Positions 17,117-26,327 of a stretch of DNA of 64,000 nt are shown piece after piece. The stretch is from contig NZ_LMPF01000001.1 of the NCBI RefSeq assembly GCF_001424345.1, positions 79,751 through 143,750 on the forward strand, read 5' to 3'. The notes beneath the pieces are model-generated. The model was not told the origin of the DNA. It saw nothing but the letters and a program-made list of their open reading frames with translations, and made no database searches. This stretch comes from Burkholderia sp. Leaf177. GTDB taxonomy: Bacteria > Pseudomonadota > Gammaproteobacteria > Burkholderiales > Burkholderiaceae. The first letter of the stretch is position 1. The number at the start of each line of letters is the position of its first letter. The translations under genes and the position numbers were made by a program.

Positions 17117-18655
17117 ATGAAAGCGAAGATCATTACCCGCAGCGCCGTTGCGGTAGCCGTTGCAGTCGCCTTGTCGGCGGGTTATGTGGCCGGCAACCAT
17201 AACGTTGCCGCGCCCCAGGTCATCACACCGGCGCAGGCCGCGATGATGCCCGCCGAAGCCGCCGCCAAAACCGGCATCCCCGATTTCTCCGGCCTGGTCG
17301 AAACCTACGGTCCGGCAGTCGTCAACATCAGCGCGAAGCACGTCGTGAAAACGGCGGCGCGGCGCGGCATGAATGGCGGAATGAACGGTGGCAATCCGCA
17401 ATTGCCGATCGATCCAAACGATCCTTTCTATCAGTTCTTCAAGCATTTCTACGGTAACGGCGTGCCCGGCATGGGTGGCGACGGCAACGGCAACGGTCCC
17501 AACGCCGCCGATACCCCGAGCGAAAGCCTGGGCTCGGGTTTCATCGTGAGCAGCGACGGATACATCCTGACCAACGCGCACGTGGTCGATGGCGCGAACG
17601 TCGTCACCGTCAAGACCACCGACAAACGCGAGTACCGCGCGAAGGTCGTCGGCGCCGACAAACAATCGGACGTGGCAGTGCTGAAGATCGACGCGAAGAG
17701 CTTGCCCGTGGTGAAGATTGGCGACCCGAACGGCAGCAAGGTCGGCCAGTGGGTGGTCGCGATCGGCTCGCCTTACGGTTTCGATAACACCGTGACTTCC
17801 GGCATCATCAGCGCGAAATCGCGTTCGCTGCCTAACGAGAATTACACGCCGTTCATCCAGACCGACGTCCCGGTGAATCCGGGCAATTCGGGCGGACCGC
17901 TCTTCAACCTGCAAGGCGAAGTGATCGGCATCAATTCGATGATCTATTCGCAGACCGGCGGTTTCCAGGGTCTTTCCTTCGCAATCCCGATCAATGAAGC
18001 GATCAAGGTGAAGGACGCGCTGATCAAGACGGGACACGTGGATCGCGGACGTCTTGGCGTCACGGTTCAGGGCATGAACCAGACGCTGGCGAAGTCGTTC
18101 GGCATGCAAAGCGCGAACGGCGCGCTGGTGAGTTCGGTGGAGCCGGGCGGCCCCGCAGCGAAGGCGGGTCTCGAGCCGGGCGACGTGATCTTGTCGGTGA
18201 ACGGACTTGCTGTTGCAGATTCGAACGCGCTGCCGGCGCAGGTGGCCGGTTTGCCGCCGGGAACCACGGCCAAGCTTCAAGTCTGGCGCGACAAGGGCAC
18301 GAAGGATTTGACGGTGACCGTCGGCGCGTTGAGCGATGCAAAGACCGCAAGCACGGGCGGCGCGGACAAGAGCGAATCGGCGTCGCAGGATGCGCGTCTG
18401 GGCGTGGCGGTCCGGCCGTTGACGCCTGAGGAAAAGCAGAGCGCGTCGTTGTCGCGTGGTCTCCTGGTTCAACAAGCGGGCGGCGCGGCGGAAAGCGCGG
18501 GCATTCAGGCCGGCGACGTGATTCTCGCGGTCAACGGCCAGCCGGTTACGACCATCGAGCAATTGAAGACGATGGTCAAGAATGCGGGCGACAGCATCGC
18601 GTTGCTGATCCAGCGCGACGATGCCCAGATCTTCGTGCCGGTGGATCTCGGCTGA
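17117..18655 (+). CDS. degP: Do-family serine endopeptidase (DegP/DegQ/MucD type)
   Basis: A periplasmic quality-control protease and chaperone of about 512 residues. I take the ATG at 17117, preceded by GAGGAG at good spacing, over 17090. A signal peptide covers residues 1-25. The trypsin-like domain shows the triad: His in TNAHVVDGA, Asp in SDVAVLKID and Ser in PVNPGNSGGPLF. Two PDZ domains follow, from about residue 300 (RGRLGVTVQGM) and residue 420 (DARLGVAVRPL). A Gly/Asn/Met-rich insert lies before the catalytic His. It follows a two-component system and carries the same promoter box. Confidence 0.95.
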   Translation: MKAKIITRSAVAVAVAVALSAGYVAGNHNVAAPQVITPAQAAMMPAEAAAKTGIPDFSGLVETYGPAVVNISAKHVVKTAARRGMNGGMNGGNPQLPIDPNDPFYQFFKHFYGNGVPGMGGDGNGNGPNAADTPSESLGSGFIVSSDGYILTNAHVVDGANVVTVKTTDKREYRAKVVGADKQSDVAVLKIDAKSLPVVKIGDPNGSKVGQWVVAIGSPYGFDNTVTSGIISAKSRSLPNENYTPFIQTDVPVNPGNSGGPLFNLQGEVIGINSMIYSQTGGFQGLSFAIPINEAIKVKDALIKTGHVDRGRLGVTVQGMNQTLAKSFGMQSANGALVSSVEPGGPAAKAGLEPGDVILSVNGLAVADSNALPAQVAGLPPGTTAKLQVWRDKGTKDLTVTVGALSDAKTASTGGADKSESASQDARLGVAVRPLTPEEKQSASLSRGLLVQQAGGAAESAGIQAGDVILAVNGQPVTTIEQLKTMVKNAGDSIALLIQRDDAQIFVPVDLG

Positions 18656-18661
18656 AGCGGG

Positions 18662-18694
18662 ATTTCCGGATCGCGTAGCATGCGATCCGGAAAT
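18662..18694. terminator. Stem-loop after the DegP gene
   Basis: ATTTCCGGATCGC and GCGATCCGGAAAT form a perfect 13-bp stem with a 7-nt loop beginning 6 bp after the protease stop. There is no T-run behind it, so it may stabilise a 3' end or end transcription with help from other factors. Confidence 0.55.
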
Positions 18695-18810
18695 AGGGCG
18701 GGATGCGGGCATGAACCGTGCTGATTCGTCTGTTCAGATGCTGCGCCACTTGGCAGCAATCAGAACCGCACGCCGATGAAGGCGTCTGAAGTCCACAAGG
18801 AGCTAAACAG

Positions 18811-19332
18811 ATGACCAGGACGACTAACGCAGCGACGTTTCACGCAACATCGAATCAGCAAAGATTTAAAAAGGTATCGATCGCGCTACTGACAGCCGCC
18901 ATGACTTTTGGCGTCGCGGGCGGCGCGTTTGCGCAGGCCTCCAGCGCTGAAACCAGCGACATGAGCAGCGCCGGCAACACGAATGGCGGCGGCTTGCCCC
19001 AGGTGCAGACGCAGGGCAACGTGTCGTACACGTCGGGCGGCGTTGGGCTGGACGAATCGCATGCGTTGATCCGCGAACAGGCGCACTGGCCGCTTTCGTT
19101 GCGTTTCACGGGTCCGACGGCCGATTATCTTGCCGACGTCCACGTGCGTATCGCCGATGAAAAGAACGCCGAAGTGCTCAAAACCGACGCAATGGGCCCG
19201 TACATGCTGGTGAAGCTGCCGCCGGGCCATTACACGGTCTACGCCAAGTACAAGGATTCCGAGAAAAAACAGGCGGTGACAGTAGCCGGAAACGGCAGGG
19301 CGAAGGCAGCATTCCACTGGACGACTCAGTAA
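18811..19332 (+). CDS. Exported protein with a carboxypeptidase-regulatory-like beta fold, function unknown
   Basis: The 173-residue protein has a basic N-terminus and a hydrophobic signal segment ending at AFA-QA near residues 42-44. A low-complexity Ser/Gly/Asn stretch follows, then a C-terminal beta-rich segment (DVHVRIADEKNAEVLKTD, then LPPGHYTVYAKYKD) typical of CarboxypepD_reg-like or Cna-B-like folds. It is probably periplasmic. AAGGAGC lies upstream of the ATG. No partner gene is obvious, and a terminator follows at 19468. Confidence 0.72.
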   Translation: MTRTTNAATFHATSNQQRFKKVSIALLTAAMTFGVAGGAFAQASSAETSDMSSAGNTNGGGLPQVQTQGNVSYTSGGVGLDESHALIREQAHWPLSLRFTGPTADYLADVHVRIADEKNAEVLKTDAMGPYMLVKLPPGHYTVYAKYKDSEKKQAVTVAGNGRAKAAFHWTTQ

Positions 19333-19467
19333 CCGACGCAGTAAGCGGATGCAGTAATCGGAACAAACTGCCGGGACCGACACGAACGCGCGAACGATGT
19401 GTGGCGCAGGACATAAACCCGCGCACAACGCTTGCACAACTCCCCTGGAGTTGTCTCATAATGAAAG

Positions 19468-19498
19468 CCACGGGTCCCGGAAAGCCCGTGGTTTTTTT
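19468..19498 (+). terminator. Rho-independent terminator
   Basis: CCACGGG and CCCGTGG arms enclose a 10-nt loop and are followed by a run of seven T. It lies 136 bp after the exported-protein gene. Confidence 0.85.
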
Positions 19499-19588
19499 GT
19501 GCGGTCGAGCCGAACGACAGCGCAGTTCTGTGTCTTGCATCGAAACCGCGATTGATCCAGCGATCCAGCATGAAACCGGGAGCGCACG

Positions 19589-19951
19589 ATGAACACCGAC
19601 ACCCATCACATCGAAATTTCGCTGAACACGCGGCGGCATCGCGTGATTCATCAGGGCGTGACTTTCGCCGACACGCAGGCGGCGCTGACGCTCGCCGAAA
19701 CAGGTCTCGATCCGGTGCATTATTTCCCGCGCGGCGACGTCAACATGGCTCGCCTCGCCAGGTCCACGCACACCTCGCATTGCCCGTACAAGGGCGAAGC
19801 CACTTACTACCATCTGCTCACCGAAGAAGGTCCGATCGAAAACGCGGTCTGGAGCTACGAAGAACCGCTGGAAAGCGCCACGCAGATCAAGGGATATCTC
19901 GCGTTTCACCCGACGCGCGTCGATCGTATCGATGAAACGTCGGGCGCCTGA
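19589..19951 (+). CDS. DUF427-domain protein
   Basis: The 120-residue protein is close to a single DUF427 domain. The THTSHCPYKGEATYYHL block in the middle, with Cys and Tyr residues, and the later NAVWSYEEPL block are characteristic. The biochemical role of the family is unknown. CGGGAGCG lies upstream of the ATG. A CoxG-like gene follows in the same direction after 36 bp, so the two may be co-transcribed. Confidence 0.85.
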   Translation: MNTDTHHIEISLNTRRHRVIHQGVTFADTQAALTLAETGLDPVHYFPRGDVNMARLARSTHTSHCPYKGEATYYHLLTEEGPIENAVWSYEEPLESATQIKGYLAFHPTRVDRIDETSGA

Positions 19952-19987
19952 TTACTAAACCGCCGCATTGCATCAGGGGAGGTCGTG

Positions 19988-20746
19988 ATGGAAGTCGCCG
20001 ATGCTCTACGCATTCCACTCGCCCCTGCCTTGGTGCGCGAGGCGCTGGGCGACCTGGCGCTGGTGCGCGCGAGTATCGATAATTGCGAATCGCTTCTGCG
20101 ACTGGCCGGCGGCGAATACATGCTCGCGATGACCGTGCCGCTCGGCGCGCTGCGTTCGCGTTACGTGATCCGCGCGCACGTGGCCGAGGCGCGCCGTGTG
20201 CCGCGTCATGACGGTCCGGATGGCGAAGTCGATGCCCAGACGTTGAGTTTCAAGGCGCGCGGCGAAGGCGTGGGATCGTTGCGCGGACAGATTGCGGTGG
20301 CGCTGATTCCGGATGCCAACGGCCAATCGACGTGGATTGAATATACGGTCTGGGCCACGCTCACCGGGCCGCTTGCAGGTTTGCCGCCGCGTCAGATCGA
20401 AAACGCGTTGCGCGAAGTCGCCGATGATTTTTTCGCGGAATTCTGCGAAGTGGTGCGCGCGAAACACGGTCACCCGGCGTCGCAGACGCCCGACGCCACC
20501 GTTTCGCGGCGGCATGTGTTTCTGCGGCCTATCACCATGTCGGCGGCATTTGCGCGTCCGGCGAGTGCCGCGGCACAGAAGTCACGCGCGGCGGCGGCAG
20601 ATGCAATCGGTGGCGTCTTGCGGCATCGGCTGCATGGACACACGCCGCGCCATCATCCGCACAGCTTGCCCGCGTGGGCTTGGGCGGCAATGCTCGGTTG
20701 TGTAGCAATCTTCCTGTTTCTCGCGCAGCACTACGGATTGCAATAA
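19988..20746 (+). CDS. SRPBCC-family protein, CoxG-like, with a C-terminal membrane anchor
   Basis: The 252-residue protein has an N-terminal SRPBCC (START-like) domain of about 160 residues, recognisable from EVADALRIPLAPALVREALG, the CESLLRLAGGEYMLAMTVPLG region and the late REVADDFFAEFCEVV helix. A flexible region rich in Ala, Arg and His follows, and then one TM helix at the extreme C-terminus (LPAWAWAAMLGCVAIFLFLA). This matches CoxG/COG3427 proteins, which in Co-dehydrogenase operons recruit maturation factors to the membrane. No molybdenum hydroxylase gene is nearby, so that role is not supported here. GGGGAGGTCGTG precedes the ATG. Confidence 0.82.
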   Translation: MEVADALRIPLAPALVREALGDLALVRASIDNCESLLRLAGGEYMLAMTVPLGALRSRYVIRAHVAEARRVPRHDGPDGEVDAQTLSFKARGEGVGSLRGQIAVALIPDANGQSTWIEYTVWATLTGPLAGLPPRQIENALREVADDFFAEFCEVVRAKHGHPASQTPDATVSRRHVFLRPITMSAAFARPASAAAQKSRAAAADAIGGVLRHRLHGHTPRHHPHSLPAWAWAAMLGCVAIFLFLAQHYGLQ

Positions 20747-20765
20747 GTCCGCAACAGCACACGAT

Positions 20766-21407
20766 TCAAGCCGCGGGACGCAGCATGGACGGGCTATAGC
20801 GCATTACATCGAAACACGAGTCGATCAGCCGTTCCGATTCGTTCTTGAGGTCGATGCTCTCCGGCCACATCAGCGAGTCGTACAGAATCCCGGTGAAAAG
20901 AGCATGCAGGATGGTCGTGGCGTGATGGGTATCGAGTTGCGCGGGCAGCTGGCCTTTGTCGACGGCATTCAACAAACCCCGTTCAATCTTCTCCTTGCCT
21001 TCGCGCATATTGGTCTGGTGACGTTCGCGCACCGGACCCATGTCTTCGACGAATTCGCACTTCAAGAACAAAATATCGAAGACGCGGCGCCGCTGTTCGT
21101 CCAGCGCGATATTTCGCATGCACCAGATGAAGATGTCGCGCATCCGTCCGAGCGGATCGGGTTCCTTGGTATCGAGCGTGGCTTCCACCAGTTCATCGAG
21201 CGGTAACAGGCTGCGGTCGAACATGGCGGTGAAAAGATCGCCTTTGTTCGCAAAATGCCAGTAGATGGCGCCGCGCGTCACGCCGGCCTCGAGTGCGATA
21301 TCGGCCAGTGTTGTGCGCGACACGCCTTTCTCGAAGAACACGCGCTCGGCTGCATCCAGAATGCCGTTGCGCGTTTCCGCCGCCTCTTCCTTCGTTCGTC
21401 GGACCAT
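20766..21407 (-). CDS. TetR/AcrR-family repressor of the adjacent RND pump
   Basis: The 213-residue protein starts at MVRRTKEEA (21407); the longer frame extends into the operator region. An N-terminal TetR HTH lies at residues 10-60 (RNGILDAAERVFFEKGVSRTTLADIALEAGVTRGAIYWHF, given here only as the diagnostic region), and the remainder is the helical ligand-binding domain. It is divergent from a tripartite RND operon, as in AcrR, AmrR and BpeR, which repress their pumps and respond to drugs. A palindromic site lies at 21560-21579. Confidence 0.92.
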   Translation of the reverse strand: MVRRTKEEAAETRNGILDAAERVFFEKGVSRTTLADIALEAGVTRGAIYWHFANKGDLFTAMFDRSLLPLDELVEATLDTKEPDPLGRMRDIFIWCMRNIALDEQRRRVFDILFLKCEFVEDMGPVRERHQTNMREGKEKIERGLLNAVDKGQLPAQLDTHHATTILHALFTGILYDSLMWPESIDLKNESERLIDSCFDVMRYSPSMLRPAA

Positions 21408-21861
21408 TATTTCGTCAATCCCAGCTTGCCTGCCCAGCGCAACGATGCAGCGCTTTCTTACATTAACCTGCAGCGGCGTCACGCATTTGTTTATCGTCTT
21501 CAAACGCTCCGAGACGATTCCTCTCGCACTGCTCGTGTTCACGTACGATCGTCTCTTTTACGTTCGTCCGTGAATGTATATACAATACCATCCGTCCAAC
21601 GATAGCCCAAGCCGCATTGACCGGTTAATATCCGACACAGCTTTCAGCCGCCGCCCGTCCGCGGAGCCCACCCCAGGCCCACACAAGCGGCAGTCGCACG
21701 ACAGAGACGACGCCCGGCGCGGAACACGAATGATGGTCGGGGCGCTGGTTTTTACGCCCACAGGCTACTGGTTTGCGTCTAAAGACGCTTGTTGCGGCTC
21801 GCCGGCAGAAGAGGCGGCCGCGCACTTATTTTCAATCTCAGTCTTTGACAGAGGTCGCTCC
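21408..21861. other. Divergent control region of the TetR and RND genes
   Basis: This 454-bp region between the repressor and adaptor starts holds an operator-like palindrome at 21560-21579, with AT-rich sequence (TATATACAATACC) to its right that could be part of the pump promoter. An in-frame extension of the adaptor gene reaches 21574, but a signal-peptide start at 21862 makes it non-coding leader. Confidence 0.6.
21560..21579. promoter_or_regulatory. Candidate AcrR-type operator
   Basis: TACGTTCG (21560-21567) and TGAATGTA (21572-21579) form an imperfect inverted repeat with 6 of 8 pairs and a 4-bp spacer. The half site resembles the E. coli AcrR box (TACATACATT...TGAATGTATGTA). Confidence 0.5.
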
Positions 21862-23130
21862 ATGCGCGTCGAACGGGTTCCATTCCGCTTAATCAGTGCC
21901 GCGACGGCTGCCCTAATCCTTGCAGCCTGCGGACAAAAACAATCAGCACCGCCGCCTCAGACGCCTGAAGTCGGCATCGTCACCATCCAGCCGACCACCG
22001 TTTCTGTCGTCAGCGAATTGCCGGGCCGCACGAGCGCGTTTCTCGTCGCCCAGGTTCGCGCTCGGGTCGACGGCATCGTGCAACGCCGCGAATTCACCGA
22101 AGGTGCAGATGTGAAGGCAGGTCAGCGCCTTTACAAGATCGATCCGGCGCCGTACATCGCAGCACTGAATACAGCCAAGGCCACGCTCGCGAAGGCGCAG
22201 GCCAACGTCGCGACGCAAAACGCGCTCGCCGCGCGCTACAAGGTGCTCGTGGCCGCGAACGCAGTCAGCAAGCAGGACTACGACAATGCGGTAGCGACAC
22301 AGGGACAGGCGGTTGCGGACGTGGCGTCGGGTAAAGCCGCCGTGGACACAGCCCAGATCAACCTGGGCTATACGGACGTGGTATCGCCCATTACGGGTCG
22401 TATCGGTCTGTCGCAGGTCACGCCGGGCGCGTATGTGCAGGCGAGCGCGGCGACGCTGCTCTCGACGGTCCAGCAACTGGATCCGGTGTATGTGGATCTG
22501 ACGCAATCGAGCGTGGACGGCCTCAAGCTGCGCCGCGACATTCAGGAAGGGCGTCTGCAAACAGGCGGTCCGAACGCCGCCAAGGTCTCGCTGATCCTGG
22601 AAGACGGCCGCAAATATTCCGAACAGGGCAAGTTGCAGTTCTCGGACGTGAGCGTGGACCAGGGCACCGGTTCCGTGACCGTGCGCGCGATTTTCCCGAA
22701 CAAGGACCGTGTGCTGTTGCCGGGCATGTTCGTGCGCGCTCGTATCGACGAAGGCGTGAACAACAAGGCGCTGGTGGTGCCGCAAGTCGGCGTGACGCAT
22801 GACCAGAAGGGCCAGCCTACGGCGCTCGTGGTCGACGCGGACAACAAGGTGGTGTTGCGCCAGCTGGTGACGTCAGGCACGTATGGCACGGGCTGGGTGG
22901 TCGACAGCGGGGTCAACGCGGGCGACCGGGTGATCGTGCAGGGCACGGACAAGGCGCGGCCGGGTTCGACCGTCAAGCCAGTCGATGCGCAACTGCCGCC
23001 GCCGGGTGCTCAAGGTGCTTCAGGCGCCGCCGCAGCTTCGGCTCCGGCTGCCGGCGCCAGTGGCGCAGCGGCTTCGAGCGCTCCGGCGCCCGCTTCCGCG
23101 GCCGCAGCCTCCGCAGCATCAGGCGCGTAA
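21862..23130 (+). CDS. RND efflux periplasmic adaptor (AcrA/BpeA/AmrA type), lipoprotein
   Basis: A membrane-fusion protein of 422 residues that bridges the inner-membrane pump and outer-membrane channel. The start at 21862 gives a signal segment ending in lipobox LAAC near residue 20. The order is typical: beta-barrel start (VVSELPGRTSAFLVAQVRARVDG), lipoyl half, alpha-hairpin rich in Ala and Lys around residues 100-170, lipoyl half (TDVVSPITGRIGLSQVTPGAYV), and membrane-proximal domain. The C-terminus is a Pro/Ala/Gly/Ser-rich tail of about 50 residues. The permease gene starts 37 bp downstream. Confidence 0.94.
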   Translation: MRVERVPFRLISAATAALILAACGQKQSAPPPQTPEVGIVTIQPTTVSVVSELPGRTSAFLVAQVRARVDGIVQRREFTEGADVKAGQRLYKIDPAPYIAALNTAKATLAKAQANVATQNALAARYKVLVAANAVSKQDYDNAVATQGQAVADVASGKAAVDTAQINLGYTDVVSPITGRIGLSQVTPGAYVQASAATLLSTVQQLDPVYVDLTQSSVDGLKLRRDIQEGRLQTGGPNAAKVSLILEDGRKYSEQGKLQFSDVSVDQGTGSVTVRAIFPNKDRVLLPGMFVRARIDEGVNNKALVVPQVGVTHDQKGQPTALVVDADNKVVLRQLVTSGTYGTGWVVDSGVNAGDRVIVQGTDKARPGSTVKPVDAQLPPPGAQGASGAAAASAPAAGASGAAASSAPAPASAAAASAASGA

Positions 23131-23167
23131 TCAGGCGCAATTGACGGAATAACAGGGAGCCTGTTTC

Positions 23168-26100
23168 ATGGCAAAGTTCTTTATCGATCGCCCGATTTTT
23201 GCGTGGGTGATCGCGATTATTCTGATGCTGGCGGGGATCGCTTCGATCTTCACCTTGCCGATCGCGCAGTACCCGACGATCGCGCCGCCGGCCATTCAGA
23301 TCAGTGCCACGTACCCGGGTGCATCGGCTACCACGGTCGAAAACACGGTGACGCAGGTGATCGAGCAGCAGATGAGCGGCCTCGATCACTTGCTGTACCT
23401 GTCTTCGACCAGCGATGACTCCGGCACGGCCACCATCACGCTGACATTCGCCGCCGGCACCAACCCCGACATTGCTCAGGTTCAGGTGCAAAACAAGTTG
23501 CAGCTGGCTACGCCGCTGTTGCCTCAGGCCGTGCAGCAGCTCGGCACGAAGGTGACGAAGTCGAGCAGCAGCTTCCTGGTGGTGATGGCGTTCGTTTCCA
23601 CCGACGGCAGCATGGGCCGTTACGACCTCGCGAACTATGTGGCGTCGAAGATCCAGGATCCGGTCAGCCGTATCGACGGGGTGGGTACGGTCACGCTGTT
23701 CGGCTCGCAGTTTGCAATGCGAATATGGCTGGACGCGACCAAGCTCAACAACTTCTCGCTGACGGCAATCGACGTCAAGAACGCCGTGTCGAACCAGAAC
23801 GTGCAGGTCGCGGGCGGCGGACTCGGCGGGACGCCGGCGGTGCCGGGGCAAATGCTGCAGGCGACCATTACGGAAGCCACGCTGCTGCAAACGCCCGAGC
23901 AGTTCGGCAACATCCTGCTGAAGGTCAATCCCGATGGCTCGCAAGTGCGTATCAAGGACGTGGCGCGCATCGAGCTGGGCGGTGAAAACTACAACTTCGA
24001 CACGAAGTACAACGGTCAGCCGACCGCCGGCTTCGGTATTCAGCTTGCCACGGGCGCCAACGCGCTGAACACGGCAAAGCTGGTGCGCGCGAAAATCGAT
24101 GATTTGTCGAAGTATTTCCCGCCGGGCCTGGTCGTGAAGTATCCGTACGACACCACGCCGTTCGTGAAGCTGTCCATTGAAGAAGTGGTCAAGACGCTGA
24201 TCGAAGGTATCGTGCTCGTGTTCCTGGTCATGTATCTGTTCCTGCAGAACCTGCGCGCCACGCTGATCCCGACGATCGCCGTGCCGGTGGTGTTGCTTGG
24301 CACGTTCGCGGTCATGGGACTGGTCGGATTCTCGATCAACACGTTGTCCATGTTCGGGTTGGTGCTCGCCATCGGCTTGCTGGTGGACGATGCGATCGTG
24401 GTAGTGGAAAACGTCGAGCGGGTGATGGCCGAGGAGGGGTTATCGCCGAAGGAGGCGACCCGCAAGGCCATGGATCAGATCACCGGCGCGCTGGTCGGCG
24501 TGGCGCTCGTGCTGTCGGCCGTGTTCGTGCCGGTGGCGTTCTCGGGCGGGTCGGTGGGCGCGATTTATCGTCAGTTCTCGCTGACCATTGTTGCCGCCAT
24601 GATCTTGTCCGTGCTCACCGCGTTGATCTTGACGCCGGCGTTGTGCGCGACAATTCTGAAGCCTATCGAGAAGGACCATCACGTCGAGAAGAAAGGTTTC
24701 TTCGGCTGGTTCAACCGTACGTTCACGAAGAGCCAGGACAAGTATCACAGCGGCGTGGAGCACGTGATCAAGCGTTCGGGCCGTTGGCTCATCATCTATC
24801 TGGTGGTGATCGTTGCGGTGGGGTTCCTGTTCGTGCGTCTGCCGAAGTCGTTCCTGCCTGACGAAGACCAGGGCACCATGTTCGTGATCGTTCAGGCGCC
24901 GGCAGGTTCGACGCAGGAACGCACGGCCAAGGTTCTCGCCGATATCACCGACTGGCTGCTGAAGGACCAGAAGGACATCGTCGATGCCGTCTTTACCGTG
25001 AACGGCTTCAGCTTTGCAGGCCGCGGCCAGAACTCGGGTCTCGTGTTCGTGCGGATGAAGGACTACGCGGAACGTCAGCACGCGGACCAGAAGGTGGGCG
25101 CGCTCGTTGGCCGGATGTTCGGGCACTTCTCCACGTACAAGGACGCGATGGTGATTCCGGTGAATCCGCCGTCGATTCCGGAACTCGGCACGGCGTCGGG
25201 CTTCGACTTCGAGTTGCAGGATCGCTCGGGTCTCGGGCACGACGCGCTGATCCAGGCGCGCAACATGTTGCTCGGCATGGCCGCGAAGGACCCGACGCTC
25301 GCGCAGGTTCGTCCGAACGGCTTGAACGATACGCCGCAGTTCAAGGTGAACATCGACCGTGAGAAGGCGAGCGCGCTGGGTGTGTCGCCCGCGGATATCG
25401 ACAACATGTTCTCGATTGCGTGGGGTTCGTCGTATGTGAACAACTTCCTCGACGTCGATAACCGGATCAAGAAGGTCTACATTCAGGGCGATGCGCCGTT
25501 CCGCATGAACCCCGAAGATCTGAACGACTGGTACGTGCGCAACAGTGCCGGTGGCATGGTGCCGTTCGGTGCGTTCGGCTCGGGCAAGTGGATCTACGGT
25601 TCGCCGAAACTCGAACGCTACAACGGTATTTCGGCAGTGGAAATCCAGGGTGCGGCGGGTCCGGGCAAGTCGACGGGTCAGGCCATGGCGGCCATCGAAG
25701 CAATCGCGGCGAAGTTGCCGGCGGGTATTGGCTACGAATGGACGGGCTTGTCGCTGCAGGAACGCCAGTCGGGTTCGCAGGCGCCGATTCTGTACGGCAT
25801 CTCGATTCTCGTCGTGTTCTTGTGTCTCGCGGCGCTGTATGAAAGCTGGTCGATTCCGTTCTCGGTGATCATGGTCGTGCCGCTCGGTATCTTGGGCGCA
25901 CTGCTCGCGGCGACCTTGCGCGGACTGGAAAACGACGTGTTTTTCCAGGTCGGCTTGTTGACTACGGTGGGTTTGTCGGCGAAGAACGCAATTCTGATTG
26001 TGGAATTCGCCCGCGACTTGCGTTCGCAGGGACGCACGACGGTTGAAGCAGCCATGGAAGCGGCGCGCCTGCGGTTGCGCCCGATTCTGATGACGTCGCT

Positions 26101-26326
26101 GGCGTTCATTCTCGGCGTGTTGCCGCTCGCGATCAGTAACGGCGCGGGTTCGGCGAGCCAGCACGCCATTGGTACGGGCGTGATCGGCGGGATGTTGACG
26201 GCGACCTTCCTGGCGATTTTCATGATCCCGATGTTCTTCGTGGTCATCAGCAAGATCAGTCATGACAAGGGCACGGCGCATCACGACCACGGTGATACGC
26301 CTGCTCCGGCCAAGGAAGGAAATTAA
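23168..26326 (+). CDS. RND multidrug efflux permease (AcrB/HAE1 family)
   Basis: A trimeric inner-membrane drug/proton antiporter. At 1052 residues it is full length. It begins [21 protein letters not shown], the usual first TM helix, and carries the TM4 Asp pair in [18 protein letters not shown] near residue 407 that carries protons. Porter-domain segments include [15 protein letters not shown], and the TM10 region contains [15 protein letters not shown] with the relay Lys. AAAGGAAATT upstream of the next gene couples it to the outer-membrane component. HAE1 pumps export macrolides, aminoglycosides or lipophilic drugs, and specificity cannot be read here. Confidence 0.96.
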   Translation: MAKFFIDRPIFAWVIAIILMLAGIASIFTLPIAQYPTIAPPAIQISATYPGASATTVENTVTQVIEQQMSGLDHLLYLSSTSDDSGTATITLTFAAGTNPDIAQVQVQNKLQLATPLLPQAVQQLGTKVTKSSSSFLVVMAFVSTDGSMGRYDLANYVASKIQDPVSRIDGVGTVTLFGSQFAMRIWLDATKLNNFSLTAIDVKNAVSNQNVQVAGGGLGGTPAVPGQMLQATITEATLLQTPEQFGNILLKVNPDGSQVRIKDVARIELGGENYNFDTKYNGQPTAGFGIQLATGANALNTAKLVRAKIDDLSKYFPPGLVVKYPYDTTPFVKLSIEEVVKTLIEGIVLVFLVMYLFLQNLRATLIPTIAVPVVLLGTFAVMGLVGFSINTLSMFGLVLAIGLLVDDAIVVVENVERVMAEEGLSPKEATRKAMDQITGALVGVALVLSAVFVPVAFSGGSVGAIYRQFSLTIVAAMILSVLTALILTPALCATILKPIEKDHHVEKKGFFGWFNRTFTKSQDKYHSGVEHVIKRSGRWLIIYLVVIVAVGFLFVRLPKSFLPDEDQGTMFVIVQAPAGSTQERTAKVLADITDWLLKDQKDIVDAVFTVNGFSFAGRGQNSGLVFVRMKDYAERQHADQKVGALVGRMFGHFSTYKDAMVIPVNPPSIPELGTASGFDFELQDRSGLGHDALIQARNMLLGMAAKDPTLAQVRPNGLNDTPQFKVNIDREKASALGVSPADIDNMFSIAWGSSYVNNFLDVDNRIKKVYIQGDAPFRMNPEDLNDWYVRNSAGGMVPFGAFGSGKWIYGSPKLERYNGISAVEIQGAAGPGKSTGQAMAAIEAIAAKLPAGIGYEWTGLSLQERQSGSQAPILYGISILVVFLCLAALYESWSIPFSVIMVVPLGILGALLAATLRGLENDVFFQVGLLTTVGLSAKNAILIVEFARDLRSQGRTTVEAAMEAARLRLRPILMTSLAFILGVLPLAISNGAGSASQHAIGTGVIGGMLTATFLAIFMIPMFFVVISKISHDKGTAHHDHGDTPAPAKEGN

Positions 26327-26327
26327 G

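Noticed and set aside
17048..18712. 554-residue antisense frame over the DegP gene
   Set aside because: Shadow of GC-rich codon bias; composition is Arg/His-rich and the opposite strand holds a clear protease.
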